Shown one piece after another: positions 15,734-26,728 of a stretch of 64,000 nt of DNA; within the stretch, counting starts at the first letter, position 1; each line of letters begins with the position of its first letter. Origin of the DNA: Apostichopus japonicus (lineage: Eukaryota; Echinodermata; Holothuroidea; Aspidochirotida; Stichopodidae); assembly GCF_037975245.1 (NCBI RefSeq), contig NC_092571.1:186001-250000 (forward strand). The letters run 5' to 3'. Both the position numbers and the translations under genes were made by a program. The notes beneath the pieces are model-generated. The model had not been told where the DNA came from and made no database searches. It was given only the letters and a program-made list of their open reading frames with translations.

Positions 15734-18095
15734 CTTGTAATATCAGATCGGGCTAAGTAAGTTAACGGTCTCAACTCCTAATGCTTAACCGAGGCCAGAA
15801 CAGTGCGTGCAAATATGCAACTACTAAGAATTTTGTGTGCCTGCGTGTTACACATTGAAATGTATTGCTTAGTATTAACAAGCATGGCCTGTGTTTAATA
15901 AATTTATGTCTTGTTGATCACTTTTCTTTGTTTCGAACTTGGAACCTATTAAGAGTTTATATATCTTTTTTAGTAAGGTTATCAATTAATAACATGTTTG
16001 TTTACTCATTATTATTGCCTTTAAATGAACAATATATGTTTTATTACTAAGTATTAGGTTATATTAGGTAAAGCATTGGTGGTGATGTCTGAAACAAGAT
16101 CTATTTGGATAGGTGATGTTCGGAACAAGAGTCATGACAAAAAAATCTGAGAGGACATTACCCAAAACTGTCAGCTTTTGGTTAATATATATATGCTTAT
16201 GTTGTGGTTTGATTTTATGGTATTTTGTTTCAATTACTTTCAATTTTGCTCTTTAAAGAGAAAACTGTAATTCAGGAAAAATTGTGATTTTTCTCACGAT
16301 ACTCTAATTTTTCTTTGAAAACATCATCAATATCATTGAAAACTTGTCTGATTATAGTAAATTTTATGTTAATAAAGGAACTAACGACAGAATTCCCAAA
16401 ATGTAGCAGTAATGGAGTGGCACCACCATTAAGAAAAGAACCACTTTTGGAAAATTTATAGATTGTCACACTTTTCTACCATCTTGAATATAATTTCCGG
16501 AATAGTTTAAGGTCTGGTCAATTCTAATTCATAAATTGCAGATATTAATTATGTTTTTTTTTTATTTAGAATAGAAGTTCTGTACTGTAATTTGAAAATT
16601 TGCTACCTTTGGCAACCGTGAAACATGAACAGACCCAATTTCCAAAACGCTGATGTCAAACTCAAAGGTATAACAAACTTTTGTAAAATGTTGAAGACTT
16701 GCAGTGAGAGTTGTACAGTAAACCGCGAGAGTTGGAAGGCCTGCAAAACCCTACAGTAGCAATAGTCATCGACTTTTGTTGTAAACGATTTTGCTGATGT
16801 ACTGCATGAGCCTAGTCTAAGTCTTAACCCTATTGTTTTAAACTCTAGCCAGTGGCAGTAGGCCAAATTGTATTGGCCTAATGGAATTTTTGGCTGAAAC
16901 TGTAACTGTGTAAGGCCTAGCTAATTTAGAACTAGCCGTATGGCTGATAAGTCTGTTATCAAATCTTCAATCAAAGCGTTGTTGCATAGCATGCTAGGTG
17001 CTTACCCTAGGAGTATCTTAGGCTAAGCCATTACAATCTTCCATATACTTATTGCAATACCACCTGACTCCCCTGTCATTGGCCAAAAAAGGGGATATTG
17101 AATATCTACCCCATTTGGTAATGCTAGGCATACTTAATGCTCCTCTGCACAAATTCATGATTAATTAAGCACACAGAGTATTTTTTCATAGGGCAAGCCA
17201 AACATGTCTTCATGCACAGGAAAGTAGTGCTGGCCATTAGATTTAGAGCACTTATGTTTACAACCATACATGTTGACTGGTGAATTAATTAGGTGAGCTC
17301 AAGGATGAATCCTAGTGGCAGTATTGGGGGTAGTTTATGCTATCAAGTAACAAGTTCTTAATGCTCGAGTGAATTTGAGGAGGACTGTTTATCTATAGAC
17401 AGTCTTGGCCTTCATGCATAGCATTAGACCTAGTATGTATTGCTATGCCCATAGTAGTAGTAGGCTACTTCTTATGGCCATATTCAACTTCAATTCCTAT
17501 GATCGAGATACACAGCATATAGGTCCATTAGGCCTAACTCAGTCCAGCTACTGTCAGGGTTGCACTGGCATAACTAGGTCTAGGCTAGGCTTGTTATAAC
17601 TCAGTCGTAGGCCTAGACTAAGCAAGGCATAGGCCTATGCTTGTTTGCTTTGATCTCAAATAAGTAGTAAGCCAAGCCTAAAATGGAACTGAACAGGAAA
17701 TCCTGGACTTTATGACCAAAACATGCCGATCTACTCTTACTGTCGTGTCGTAATACTAGTTGTTGAAGCCTAGCCTAGTACCGAGTAGTAGTACTAGTAG
17801 TGCCCATGGTCCTATGCCTATCCCCACCTCACACAGCTTGGTAGGCCTCTAGACCGTCATGCAATTGAAATTTTGTCTCCCAAATCTTTCGTCTTTGTAC
17901 TTTGGTAGGCAAACCAAAAAAAACGAACTCTATCTCCATTATGCTGGCTACATTAGGCCGCACAGCAAGGCAAGATATTTTCTTTAAAACAATACAAAAC
18001 CATTTTTAGCCTAGCCTACACACGTTTTATACAAAATATGTGTTTGTATGCCAGTGTCGTCTGCACATTGCAAAAACTTAAAAGTTTTTGATTTA
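15734..18095. other. Gene-free stretch with many TAGGCCTA-type motifs
   Basis: I see no convincing coding exon or RNA gene. From about 16850 to 18030 short words such as TAGGCCTAG, AAGCCTAGCC, AGGCCTATGC and TAGTAGTA recur on both strands without a fixed period. This palindromic low-complexity style is a feature of some marine deuterostome introns and intergenic DNA, by recollection. Confidence 0.45.
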
Positions 18096-18295
18096 GGGTG
18101 GCATACTCCTATTAGAGTCTATATCAATCCGCTCGATTGTTCTCCTATCTCAGGAAAAGTGCCAAAAAGCAGCGGGAGAACATCTTTTGTGACCTTTTAT
18201 CAATCATAATCTAGATTTTTGTGGCTTGCATGTTGAAGAGCATGAATGGAAGTACATATGGTGAGAAAATTGGGTCAATTGAGGCAATTTTAGGC
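18096..18295. repeat. Diverged direct repeat of about 200 bp, copy 1
   Basis: Starting AGGGTGGCATACTCCTATTA, it matches 18564-18765 with offset near 470. Shared blocks include TCAGGAAAAGT, AAAAAGCAGC, GGCTTGCATGTTGAAGAGCAT and AATTGGGTCAATT. I estimate identity at about 80 percent by eye. Confidence 0.75.
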
Positions 18296-18563
18296 CTCCC
18301 GGGAGCAGCGTAGGAAATTTGTTTACCACTGAGTGAAGAGGTTTGTTTACAAGTGACGAAAACTTCCGGCTCGGATAGCAAAAAATCTACACGGTCATGG
18401 TACGGAAAATTGATGGTGCCATGAAAGGCCAACTTGTCAGCTATCCGGTGATGGGTAGCGTTTAGCTAGTGAAAACTTCTATCTAGACTTAGAGACCACA
18501 TTACTTTTGTGATTTAGTGTGTAAGTCAATGGGGCTTTTAATGGGCGTATGCTACCTTAGGGT

Positions 18564-18765
18564 GCAGGTGGCATACTCCTATTAGAATCAATATCCCCGA
18601 TTGTTATTCAATCTCAGGAAAAGTTCCAAAAAGCAGCAGGAGAACATCTCTTTTTGACCCGTTATCAATCATGATCTGGGTTTTTCTGTGGCTTGCATGT
18701 TGAAGAGCATAAATGAACATACATATTGAGCAAAAATTGGGTCAATTTAAAGGCATTGAAGAGTC
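18564..18765. repeat. Diverged direct repeat of about 200 bp, copy 2
   Basis: Second copy of the segment at 18096-18295. The two are separated by about 270 bp of unrelated-looking sequence. Neither copy codes for anything I recognise. Confidence 0.75.
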
Positions 18766-19131
18766 GCCCCAAACCGCGTGCGGCCATCTGAAACAGTTAA
18801 CTTTCCGTGGCTTGCAAGTGACGATTTGTTCGTGTCGCTACAAAATGCAGACAGTACAGTAATGAAATGTGTTAACGTGTTATATAAGATGTCCAGCGCT
18901 GTATTGTCTGTACGCTATGCTGTAGGTATTGACCGCAGCTGTATGTACTGACTGTACACTAGTGTCTAATTACCGATGGTAGCAAGCTGTGTGTATTTTC
19001 TGGGATCGATGGTGGTGTCTAACACTTTTGTTACATCTCATTCGAAACTATAGGTCATGTTACCGGCATTATACGTTTCTTTTTGCGCGAGTCTTCACAC
19101 CCTTTAAGTCCCCTCTAGGCCAAGAGAGGAG

Positions 19132-19374
19132 ATGCTTATCCAACCAATTTTACATAACTCTCTCTTACGCGAAGAGAACGGTGAAACTGTTTTTAACAGT
19201 ATTTTTATTGATGAGGATATTATTATGGTTGGCGACCTTATATATGAGGTCATCCCAACACAAATGCCATCAGAAACCGTTCATGAATGTATAACACTTA
19301 CTATTCCCGAAAATCCCATTTCCTTGAATGAAGTACAGACGATTATTTCTATGGTAATGAATGTATTACCCTAG
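19132..19374 (+). pseudogene. Probable fragment of a LINE reverse transcriptase C-terminal region
   Basis: An 80-codon frame encodes LIQPILHNSLLREENGETVF followed by FNSIFIDEDIIMVGDLIYEV. The order 'initial Asn-containing segment, Gly, Phe, then Ile..VGDL' resembles the region near the end of many L1/Tx1-like non-LTR reverse transcriptases, as I recall them. After the stop at 19372-19374 another frame continues with ELVDRDLFI, suggesting a frameshift. No catalytic motif lies in this piece. It is a short relic at best, and the family call is from memory. Confidence 0.4.
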
Positions 19375-19498
19375 AACTGGTTGACAGAGATCTATTCATC
19401 CGACAGAGTGGTATCTAGACAATCCGACTTACACAGGCGCGTATCCAGGGGGCGTTGAGGTGCTCGCTCCCCTGGGAGGAAATAGATGAGAGAAATTT

Positions 19499-19598
19499 AG
19501 AAAGAAGGAAAAAGGGAAAAAGAGGGGGAAGAGGAGGAAGGAGAGGAAGGAAGGGAAAAGAAAAAGAGGAAAGAGAGAAAAGGGAGAAAAGGAGGGAG
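19499..19598 (+). repeat. 100-nt uninterrupted purine tract
   Basis: From 19499 to 19598 the plus strand has only A and G, for example GAGGAGGAAGGAGAGGAAGG. Such strand-asymmetric tracts can form triplex (H-DNA) structures. It gives an artificial Ser/Phe/Pro-rich frame on the other strand. Confidence 0.9.
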
Positions 19599-19795
19599 TA
19601 CAAGACTTGAAAAACGCCAAGACACCGGGAAGAGAAAGAGGAACAGTGACATAATTACAGCGCTGATCCCTATAATATACACAAGGTAGCCAGTGACGGA
19701 TCGAGGATTTCGGAAGGGGCGTGCGTCTCACCCTACCCCTTACACCAACAACTCCATTTTTGAGGTTTCCATTTTCCCTCTCTCACTAGTGTATA

Positions 19796-19995
<200 letters not shown>

Positions 19996-20010
19996 TTCAT
20001 TCATTCATTT

Positions 20011-20585
20011 ATTTGTTTTTTTTTTCACATAAATATTACAATGTGAATGGAAGTCTGCCTATGCTGGCAAAACAGAAGACTCCCATGATGAAAAGATAGA
20101 AAATAGTGAAAATAATGTTAATAACAATACGTATACGCTTCAATATGTGAATATGCTTCTTTGCGACTATGCAGCTAAATCATAATTAATAAGACATGAT
20201 AATTTCTTTAGCAAGACATTTACTAAACTACTATGGACGCACCCATCACTTCTTGAGATTGTTCCCATCTGCATGAAAACGCGCGCCCCACAACCCTACG
20301 CCCCACCCGGCCTCTAATCGCTACCCGATGAGTTACGAAACTTAATTAGAGACCTCCCCCCCCCCCCAGTACCAAAACCTTGACAAAATCCGACAACACA
20401 CAACTTAATCGATAAAAGGTGATCGGGTTGTGTATGAGTCACGTCTAGAGGTCGTCCTCTGACCTACATGGAGTGTGACCACTCCCGATTTTGCTATTTC
20501 CAAGAACAGGGTCCAAAAATTCCCAAGAAATCCAAAGGACACTGTACTTTATGGATATATAGCAATATCTAGCGATATCTAGGTA
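20011..20585. other. Spacer between microsatellite and satellite array
   Basis: No gene is seen. A run of 13 C lies at 20355-20367. The last 100 bases, with AGCAATATCTAGCGATATCTAG, lead directly into the first partial satellite monomer. Confidence 0.5.
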
Positions 20586-21282
20586 TGGATTTTTGAATCC
20601 TGGGATCGAGACCAGGCCGCCGCAGTTTGCTTTTGCCGCGATCTTATACGGTATCGGGAACTTTAAGTATTAGAAACGAACATAGATTTATATCAACTGC
20701 TGTCGTGGCGCGGTTGGTTGTGCTCTGTACCTCGAGAGCGTGACGTATTTTGGATCGCGGGCTCGAGGCCAGCGCAGTTTGCTTTTGACGCGATCTTATA
20801 CGGTCTCTTGAACTTTAAGTATTAGAAACGAACATAGATTTCTATCAACTGCTGTCGTGGCGCGGTTGGTTGTGCTCTGTACCTCGAGAGCGTGACGTAT
20901 TTTGGATCGCGGGCTCGAGACCAGGTGGGGGCAGTTTGCTTTTGCCGCGATCTCATACGGTCTCTGGACCTTTAAGTATTAGAAACGAACATAGATTTAT
21001 ATCAACTGCTGTCGTGGCGCGGTTGGTTGTGCTCTGTACCTCGAGAGCGTGACGTATTTTGGATCGCGGGCTCGAGACCAGGTGGGGGCAGTTTGCTTTT
21101 GCCGCGATCTTATACGGTCTCTGGGAGCTTTAAGTATTAGAAAAGAAGATAGATTTATATCAACTGCTGTCGTGGCGCGGTTGGTTGTGTTCTGTACCTC
21201 GAGAGCGTGACGTATTTTGGATCGCGGGCTCGAGACCAGGTGGGGGCAGTTTGCTTTTGCCGCGATCTTATACGGTCTCTGG

Positions 21283-24123
21283 GAACTTTAAGTATTAGAA
21301 ACGAACATAGATTTTTATCAACTGCTGTCGTGGCGCGGTTGGTTGCTCTGTACCTCGAGAGCGTGACGTATTTTGGATCGCGGGCTCGAGACCAGGTGGG
21401 GGCAGTTTGCTTTTGCCGCGATCTCATACGGTCTCTGGACCTTTAAGTATTAGAAACGAACATAGATTTATATCAACTGCTGTCGTGGCGCGGTTGGTTG
21501 TGCTCTGTACCTCGAGAGCGTGACGTATTTTGGATCGCGGGCTCGAGACCAGGTGGGGGCAGTTTGCTTTTGCCGCGATCTTATACGGTCTCTGGGAACT
21601 TTAAGTATTAGAAACGAACATAGATTTATATCAACTGCTGTCGTGGCGCGGTTGGTTGCTCTGTACCTCGAGAGCGTGACGTATTTTGGATCGCGGGCTC
21701 GAGACCAGGTGGGGGCAGTTTGCTTTTGCCGCGATCTGGTACGGTCTCTGGGAACTTTAAGTATTAGAAACGAACATAGATTTATATCATTTATATCAAC
21801 TGCTGTCGTGGCGCGGTTGGTTGCTCTGTACCTCGAGAGCGTGACGTATTTTGGATCGCGGGCTCGAGACCAGGTGGGGGCAGTTTGCTTTTGCCGCGAT
21901 CTTATACGGTCTCTGGGAACTTTAAGTATTAGAAACGAACATAGATGTATATCAACTGCTGTCGTGGCGCGGTTGGTTGCTCTGTACCTCGAGAGCGTGA
22001 CGTATTTTGGATCGCGGGCTCGAGACCAGGTGGGGGCAGTTTGCTTTTGCCGCGATCTCATACGGTCTCTGGGAACTTTAAGTATAAGAAACGAACATAG
22101 ATTTATATCAACTGCTGTCGTGGCGCGGTTGGTTGCTCTGTACCTCGAGAGCGTGACGTATTTTGGATCGCGGGCTCGAGACCAGGTGGGGGCAGTTTGC
22201 TTTTGCCGCAATCTCATATGGTCTCTGGAAATTTAAGTATTAGAAACGAACATAGATTTATATCAACTGCTGTCGTGGCGCGGTTGGTTGCTCTGTACCT
22301 CGAGAGCGTGACGTATTTTGGATCGCGGGCTCGAGACCAGGTGGGGGCAGTTTGCTTTTGCCGCGATCTGATACGGTCTCTGGGAACTTTAAGTATTAGA
22401 AACGAACGTAGATTTATATCAACTGCTGTCGTGGCGCGGTTGGTTGCTCTGTACCTCGAGAGCGTGACGTATTTTGGATCGCGGGCTCGAGACCAGGTGG
22501 GGGCAGTTTGCTTTTGCCGCGATCTTATACGGTCTCTAAGAACTTTAAGTATTAGAAACGAACATAGATTTATATCAACTGCTGTCGTGCCGCGGTTGGT
22601 TGCTCTGTACCTCGAGAGCGTGACGTATTTTGGATCGCGGGCTCGAGACCAGGTGGGGGCAGTTTGCTTTTGCCGCGATCTGGTACGGTCTCTGGGAACT
22701 TTAAGTATTAGAAACGAACATAGATTTATATCATTTATATCAACTGCTGTCGTGGCGCGGTTGGTTGCTCTGTACCTCGAGAGCGTGACGTATTTTGGAT
22801 CGCGGGCTCGAGACCAGGTGGGGGCAGTTTGCTTTTGCCGCGATCTTATACGGTCTCTGGGAACTTTAAGTATTAGAAACGAACATAGATGTATATCAAC
22901 TGCTGTCGTGGCGCGGTTGGTTGCTCTGTACCTCGAGAGCGTGACGTATTTTGGATCGCGGGCTCGAGACCAGGTGGGGGCAGTTTGCTTTTGCCGCGAT
23001 CTCATACGGTCTCTGGGAACTTTAAGTATTAGAAACGAACATAGATTTATATCAACTGCTGTCGTGGCGCGGTTGGTTGCTCTGTACCTCGAGAGCGTGA
23101 CGTATTTTGGATCGCGGGCTCGAGACCAGGTGGGGGCAGTTTGCTTTTGCCGCGATCTCATATGGTCTCTGGAACTTTAAGTATTAGAAACGAACATAGA
23201 TTTATATCAACTGCTGTCGTGGCGCGGTTGGTTGCTCTGTACCTCGAAAGCGTGACGTATTTTGGATCGCGGGCTCGAGACCAGGTGGGGGCAGTTTGCT
23301 TTTGCCGCGATCTTATACGGTCTCTGGGAACTTTAAGTATTAGAAACGAACGTAGATTTATATCAACTGCTGTCGTGGCGCGGTTGGTTGCTCTGTACCT
23401 CGAGAGCGTGACGTATTTTGGATCGCGGGCTCGAGACCAGGTGGGGGCAGTTTGCTTTTGCCGCGATCTTATACGGTCTCTGGGAACTTTAAGTATTAGA
23501 AACGAACATAGATTTATATCAACTGCTGTCGTGGCGCGGTTGGTTGCTCTGTACCTCGAGAGCGTGACGTATTTTGGATCGCGGGCTCGAGACCAGGTGG
23601 GGGCAGTTTGCTTTTGCCGAGATCTGGTACGGTCTCTGGGAACTTTAAGTATTAGAAACGAACATAGATTTATATCATTTATATCAACTGCTGTCGTGGC
23701 GCGGTTGGTTGCTCTGTACCTCGAGAGCGTGACGTATTTTGGATCGCGGGCTCGAGACCAGATGGGGGCAGTTTGCTTTTGCCGCGATCTGGTACGGTCT
23801 CTGGGAACTTTAAGTATTAGAAACGAACATAGATTTATATCATATATATCAACTGCTGTCGTGGCGCGGTTGGTTGCTCTGTACCTCGAGAGCGTGACGT
23901 ATTTTGGATCGCGGGCTCGAGACCAGGTGGGGGCAGTTTGCTTTTGCCGCGATCTTATACGGTCTCTGGGAACTTTAAGTATTAGAAACGAACATAGATT
24001 TATATCAACTGCTGTCGTGGCGCGGTTGGTTGCTCTGTACCTCGAGAGCGTGACGTATTTTGGATCGCGGGCTCGAGACCAGGTGGGGGCAGTTTGCTTT
24101 TGCCGCGATCTCGTACGGTCTTT
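21283..24123 (+). repeat. Six-monomer higher-order repeat, about 944 bp, three copies
   Basis: Copies run at about 21283-22226, 22227-23170 and 23171-24123. The 12-bp TATATCATT insertion recurs at 21781, 22725 and 23669 (944 bp steps), and the variant CATAGATGTATATC at about 21942 and 22886. The third copy has a second 12-bp insertion, so it is about 953 bp. Confidence 0.7.
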
Positions 24124-24560
24124 GGAACTTTAAGTATTAGAAACGAACATAGATTTATATCAACTGCTGTCGTGGCGCGGTTGGTTGCTCTGTACCTCGA
24201 GAGCGTGACGTATTTTGGATCGCGGGCTCGAGACCAGGTGGGGGCAGTTTGCTTTTGCCGCGATCTCGTACGGTCTCTGGGAACTTTAAGTATTAGAAAC
24301 GAACATAGATTTATATCAACTGCTGTCGTGGCGCGGTTGGTTGCTCTGTACCTCGAGAGCGTGACGTATTTTGGATCGCGGGCTCGAGACCAGGTGGGCT
24401 CAGTTTGCTTTTGCCGCGATCTCGTACGGTCTCTGGGAACTTTAAGTATTAGAAACGAACGAAGATTTATATCAACTGCTGTCGTGGCGCGGTTGGTTGC
24501 TCTGTACCTCGAGAGCGTGACGTATTTTGGATCGCGGGCTCGAGACCAGGTGGGGGCAGT

Positions 24561-26651
24561 TTGCTTTTGCCGCGATCTTATACGGCCCCTGGAACTTTAA
24601 GTATTAGAAACGAACATAGATTTATATCAACTGCTGTCGTGGCGCGGTTGGTTGCTCTGTACCTCGAGAGCGTGACGTATTTTGTATCGCGGGCTCGAGA
24701 CCAGGTGGGGGCAGTTTGTTTTTGCCGCGATCTTATACGGCCCCTGGAACTTTAAGTATTAGAAACGAACATAGATTTATATCAACTGCTGTCGTGGCGC
24801 GGTTGGTTGCTCTGTACCTCGAGAGCGTGACGTATTTTGGATCGCGGGCTCGAGACCAGGTGGGGGCAGTTTGCTTTTGCCGCGATCTGGTACGGTCTCT
24901 GGGAACTTTAAGTATTAGAAACGAACATAGATTTATATCATTTATATCAACTGCTGTCGTGGCGCGGTTGGTTGCTCTGTACCTCGAGAGCGTGACGTAT
25001 TTTGGATCGCGGGCTCGAGACCAGATGGGGGCAGTTTGCTTTTGCCGCGATCTGGTACGGTCTCTGGGAACTTTAAGTATTAGAAACGAACATAGATTTA
25101 TATCATTTATATCAACTGCTGTCGTGGCGCGGTTGGTTGCTCTGTACCTCGAGAGCGTGACGTATTTTGGATCGCGGGCTCGAGACCAGATGGGGGCAGT
25201 TTGCTTTTGCCGCGATCTGGTACGGTCTCTGGGAACTTTAAGTATTAGAAACGAACATAGATTTATATCATTTATATCAACTGCTGTCGTGGCGCGGTTG
25301 GTTGCTCTGTACCTCGAGAGCGTGACGTATTTTGGATCGCGGGCTCGAGACCAGGTGGGGGCAGTTTGCTTTTGCCGCGATCTCATACGGTCTCTGGGAA
25401 CTTTAAGTATTAGAAACGAACATAGATTTATATCAACTGCTGTCGTGGCGCGGTTGGTTGCTCTGTACCTCGAGAGCGTGACGTATTTTGGATCGCGGGC
25501 TCGAGACCAGGTGGGGGCAGTTTGCTTTTGCCGCGATCTCATACGGTCTCTGGGAACTTTAAGTATTAGAAACGAACATAGATTTATATCAACTGCTGTC
25601 GTGGCGCGGTTGGTTGCTCTGTACCTCGAGAGCGTGACGTATTTTGGATCGCGGGCTCGAGACCAGGTGGGGGCAGTTTGCTTTTGCCGCGATCTCATAC
25701 GGTCTCTGGGAACTTTAAGTATTAGAAACGAACATAGATTTATATCAACTGCTGTCGTGGCGCGGTTGGTTGCTCTGTACCTCGAGAGCGTGACGTATTT
25801 TGGATCGCGGGCTCGAGACCAGGTGGGGGCAGCTTGCTTTTGCCGCGATCTTATACGGTCTCTGGGAACTTTAAGTATTAGAAACGAACATAGATTTATA
25901 TCAACTGCTGTCGTGGCGCGGTTGGTTGCTCTGTACCTCGAGAGCGTGACGTATTTTGGATCGCGGGCTCGAGACCAGGTGGGGGCAGTTTGCTTTTGCC
26001 GCGATCTTATACGGTCTCTGGGAACTTTAAGTATTAGAAACGAACATAGATTTATATCAACTGCTGTCGTGGCGCGGTTGGTTGCTCTGTACCTCGAGAG
26101 CGTGACGTATTTTGGATCGCGGGCTCGAGACCAGGTGGGGGCAGTTTGCTTTTGCCGCGATCTTATACGGTCTCTGGGAACTTTAAGTATTAGAAACGAA
26201 CATAGATTTATATCAACTGCTGTCGTGGCGCGGTTGGTTGCTCTGTACCTCGAGAGCGTGACGTATTTTGGATCGCGGGCTCGAGACCAGGTGGGGGCAG
26301 TTTGCTTTTGCCGCGATCTTATACGGTCTCTGGAACTTTAAGTATTAGAAACGAACGAAGATTTATATCAACTGCTGTCGTGGCGCGGTTGGTTGCTCTG
26401 TACCTCGAGAGCGTGACGTATTTTGGATCGCGGGCTCGAGACCAGGTGGGGGCAGTTTGCTTTTGCCGCGATCTTATACGGCCCCTGGAACTTTAAGTAT
26501 TAGAAACGAACATAGATTTATATCAACTGCTGTCGTGGCGCGGTTGGTTGCTCTGTACCTCGAGAGCGTGACGTATTTTGTATCGCGGGCTCGAGACCAG
26601 GTGGGGGCAGTTTGTTTTTGCCGCGATCTTATACGGCCCCTGGAACTTTAA
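24561..26651 (+). repeat. Repeated pair of 155-bp 'GGCCCC' monomers, 1896 bp apart
   Basis: Two successive monomers carrying ATACGGCCCCTGGAAC, the second with TTTGTATCGCGG and GTTTGTTTTTGCC, occur at 24561-24755 and again at 26457-26651. The same pair recurs near 49067-49261, 49689-49883, 58101-58295 and, slightly altered, 60907-61101, so it marks block boundaries. Confidence 0.75.
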
Positions 26652-26728
26652 GTATTAGAAACGAACATAGATTTATATCAACTGCTGTCGTGGCGCGGTT
26701 GGTTGCTCTGTACCTCGAGAGCGTGACG

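Noticed and set aside
19415-19731. Ser/Phe/Pro-rich minus-strand frames
   Set aside because: They are translations of the complement of the purine tract.
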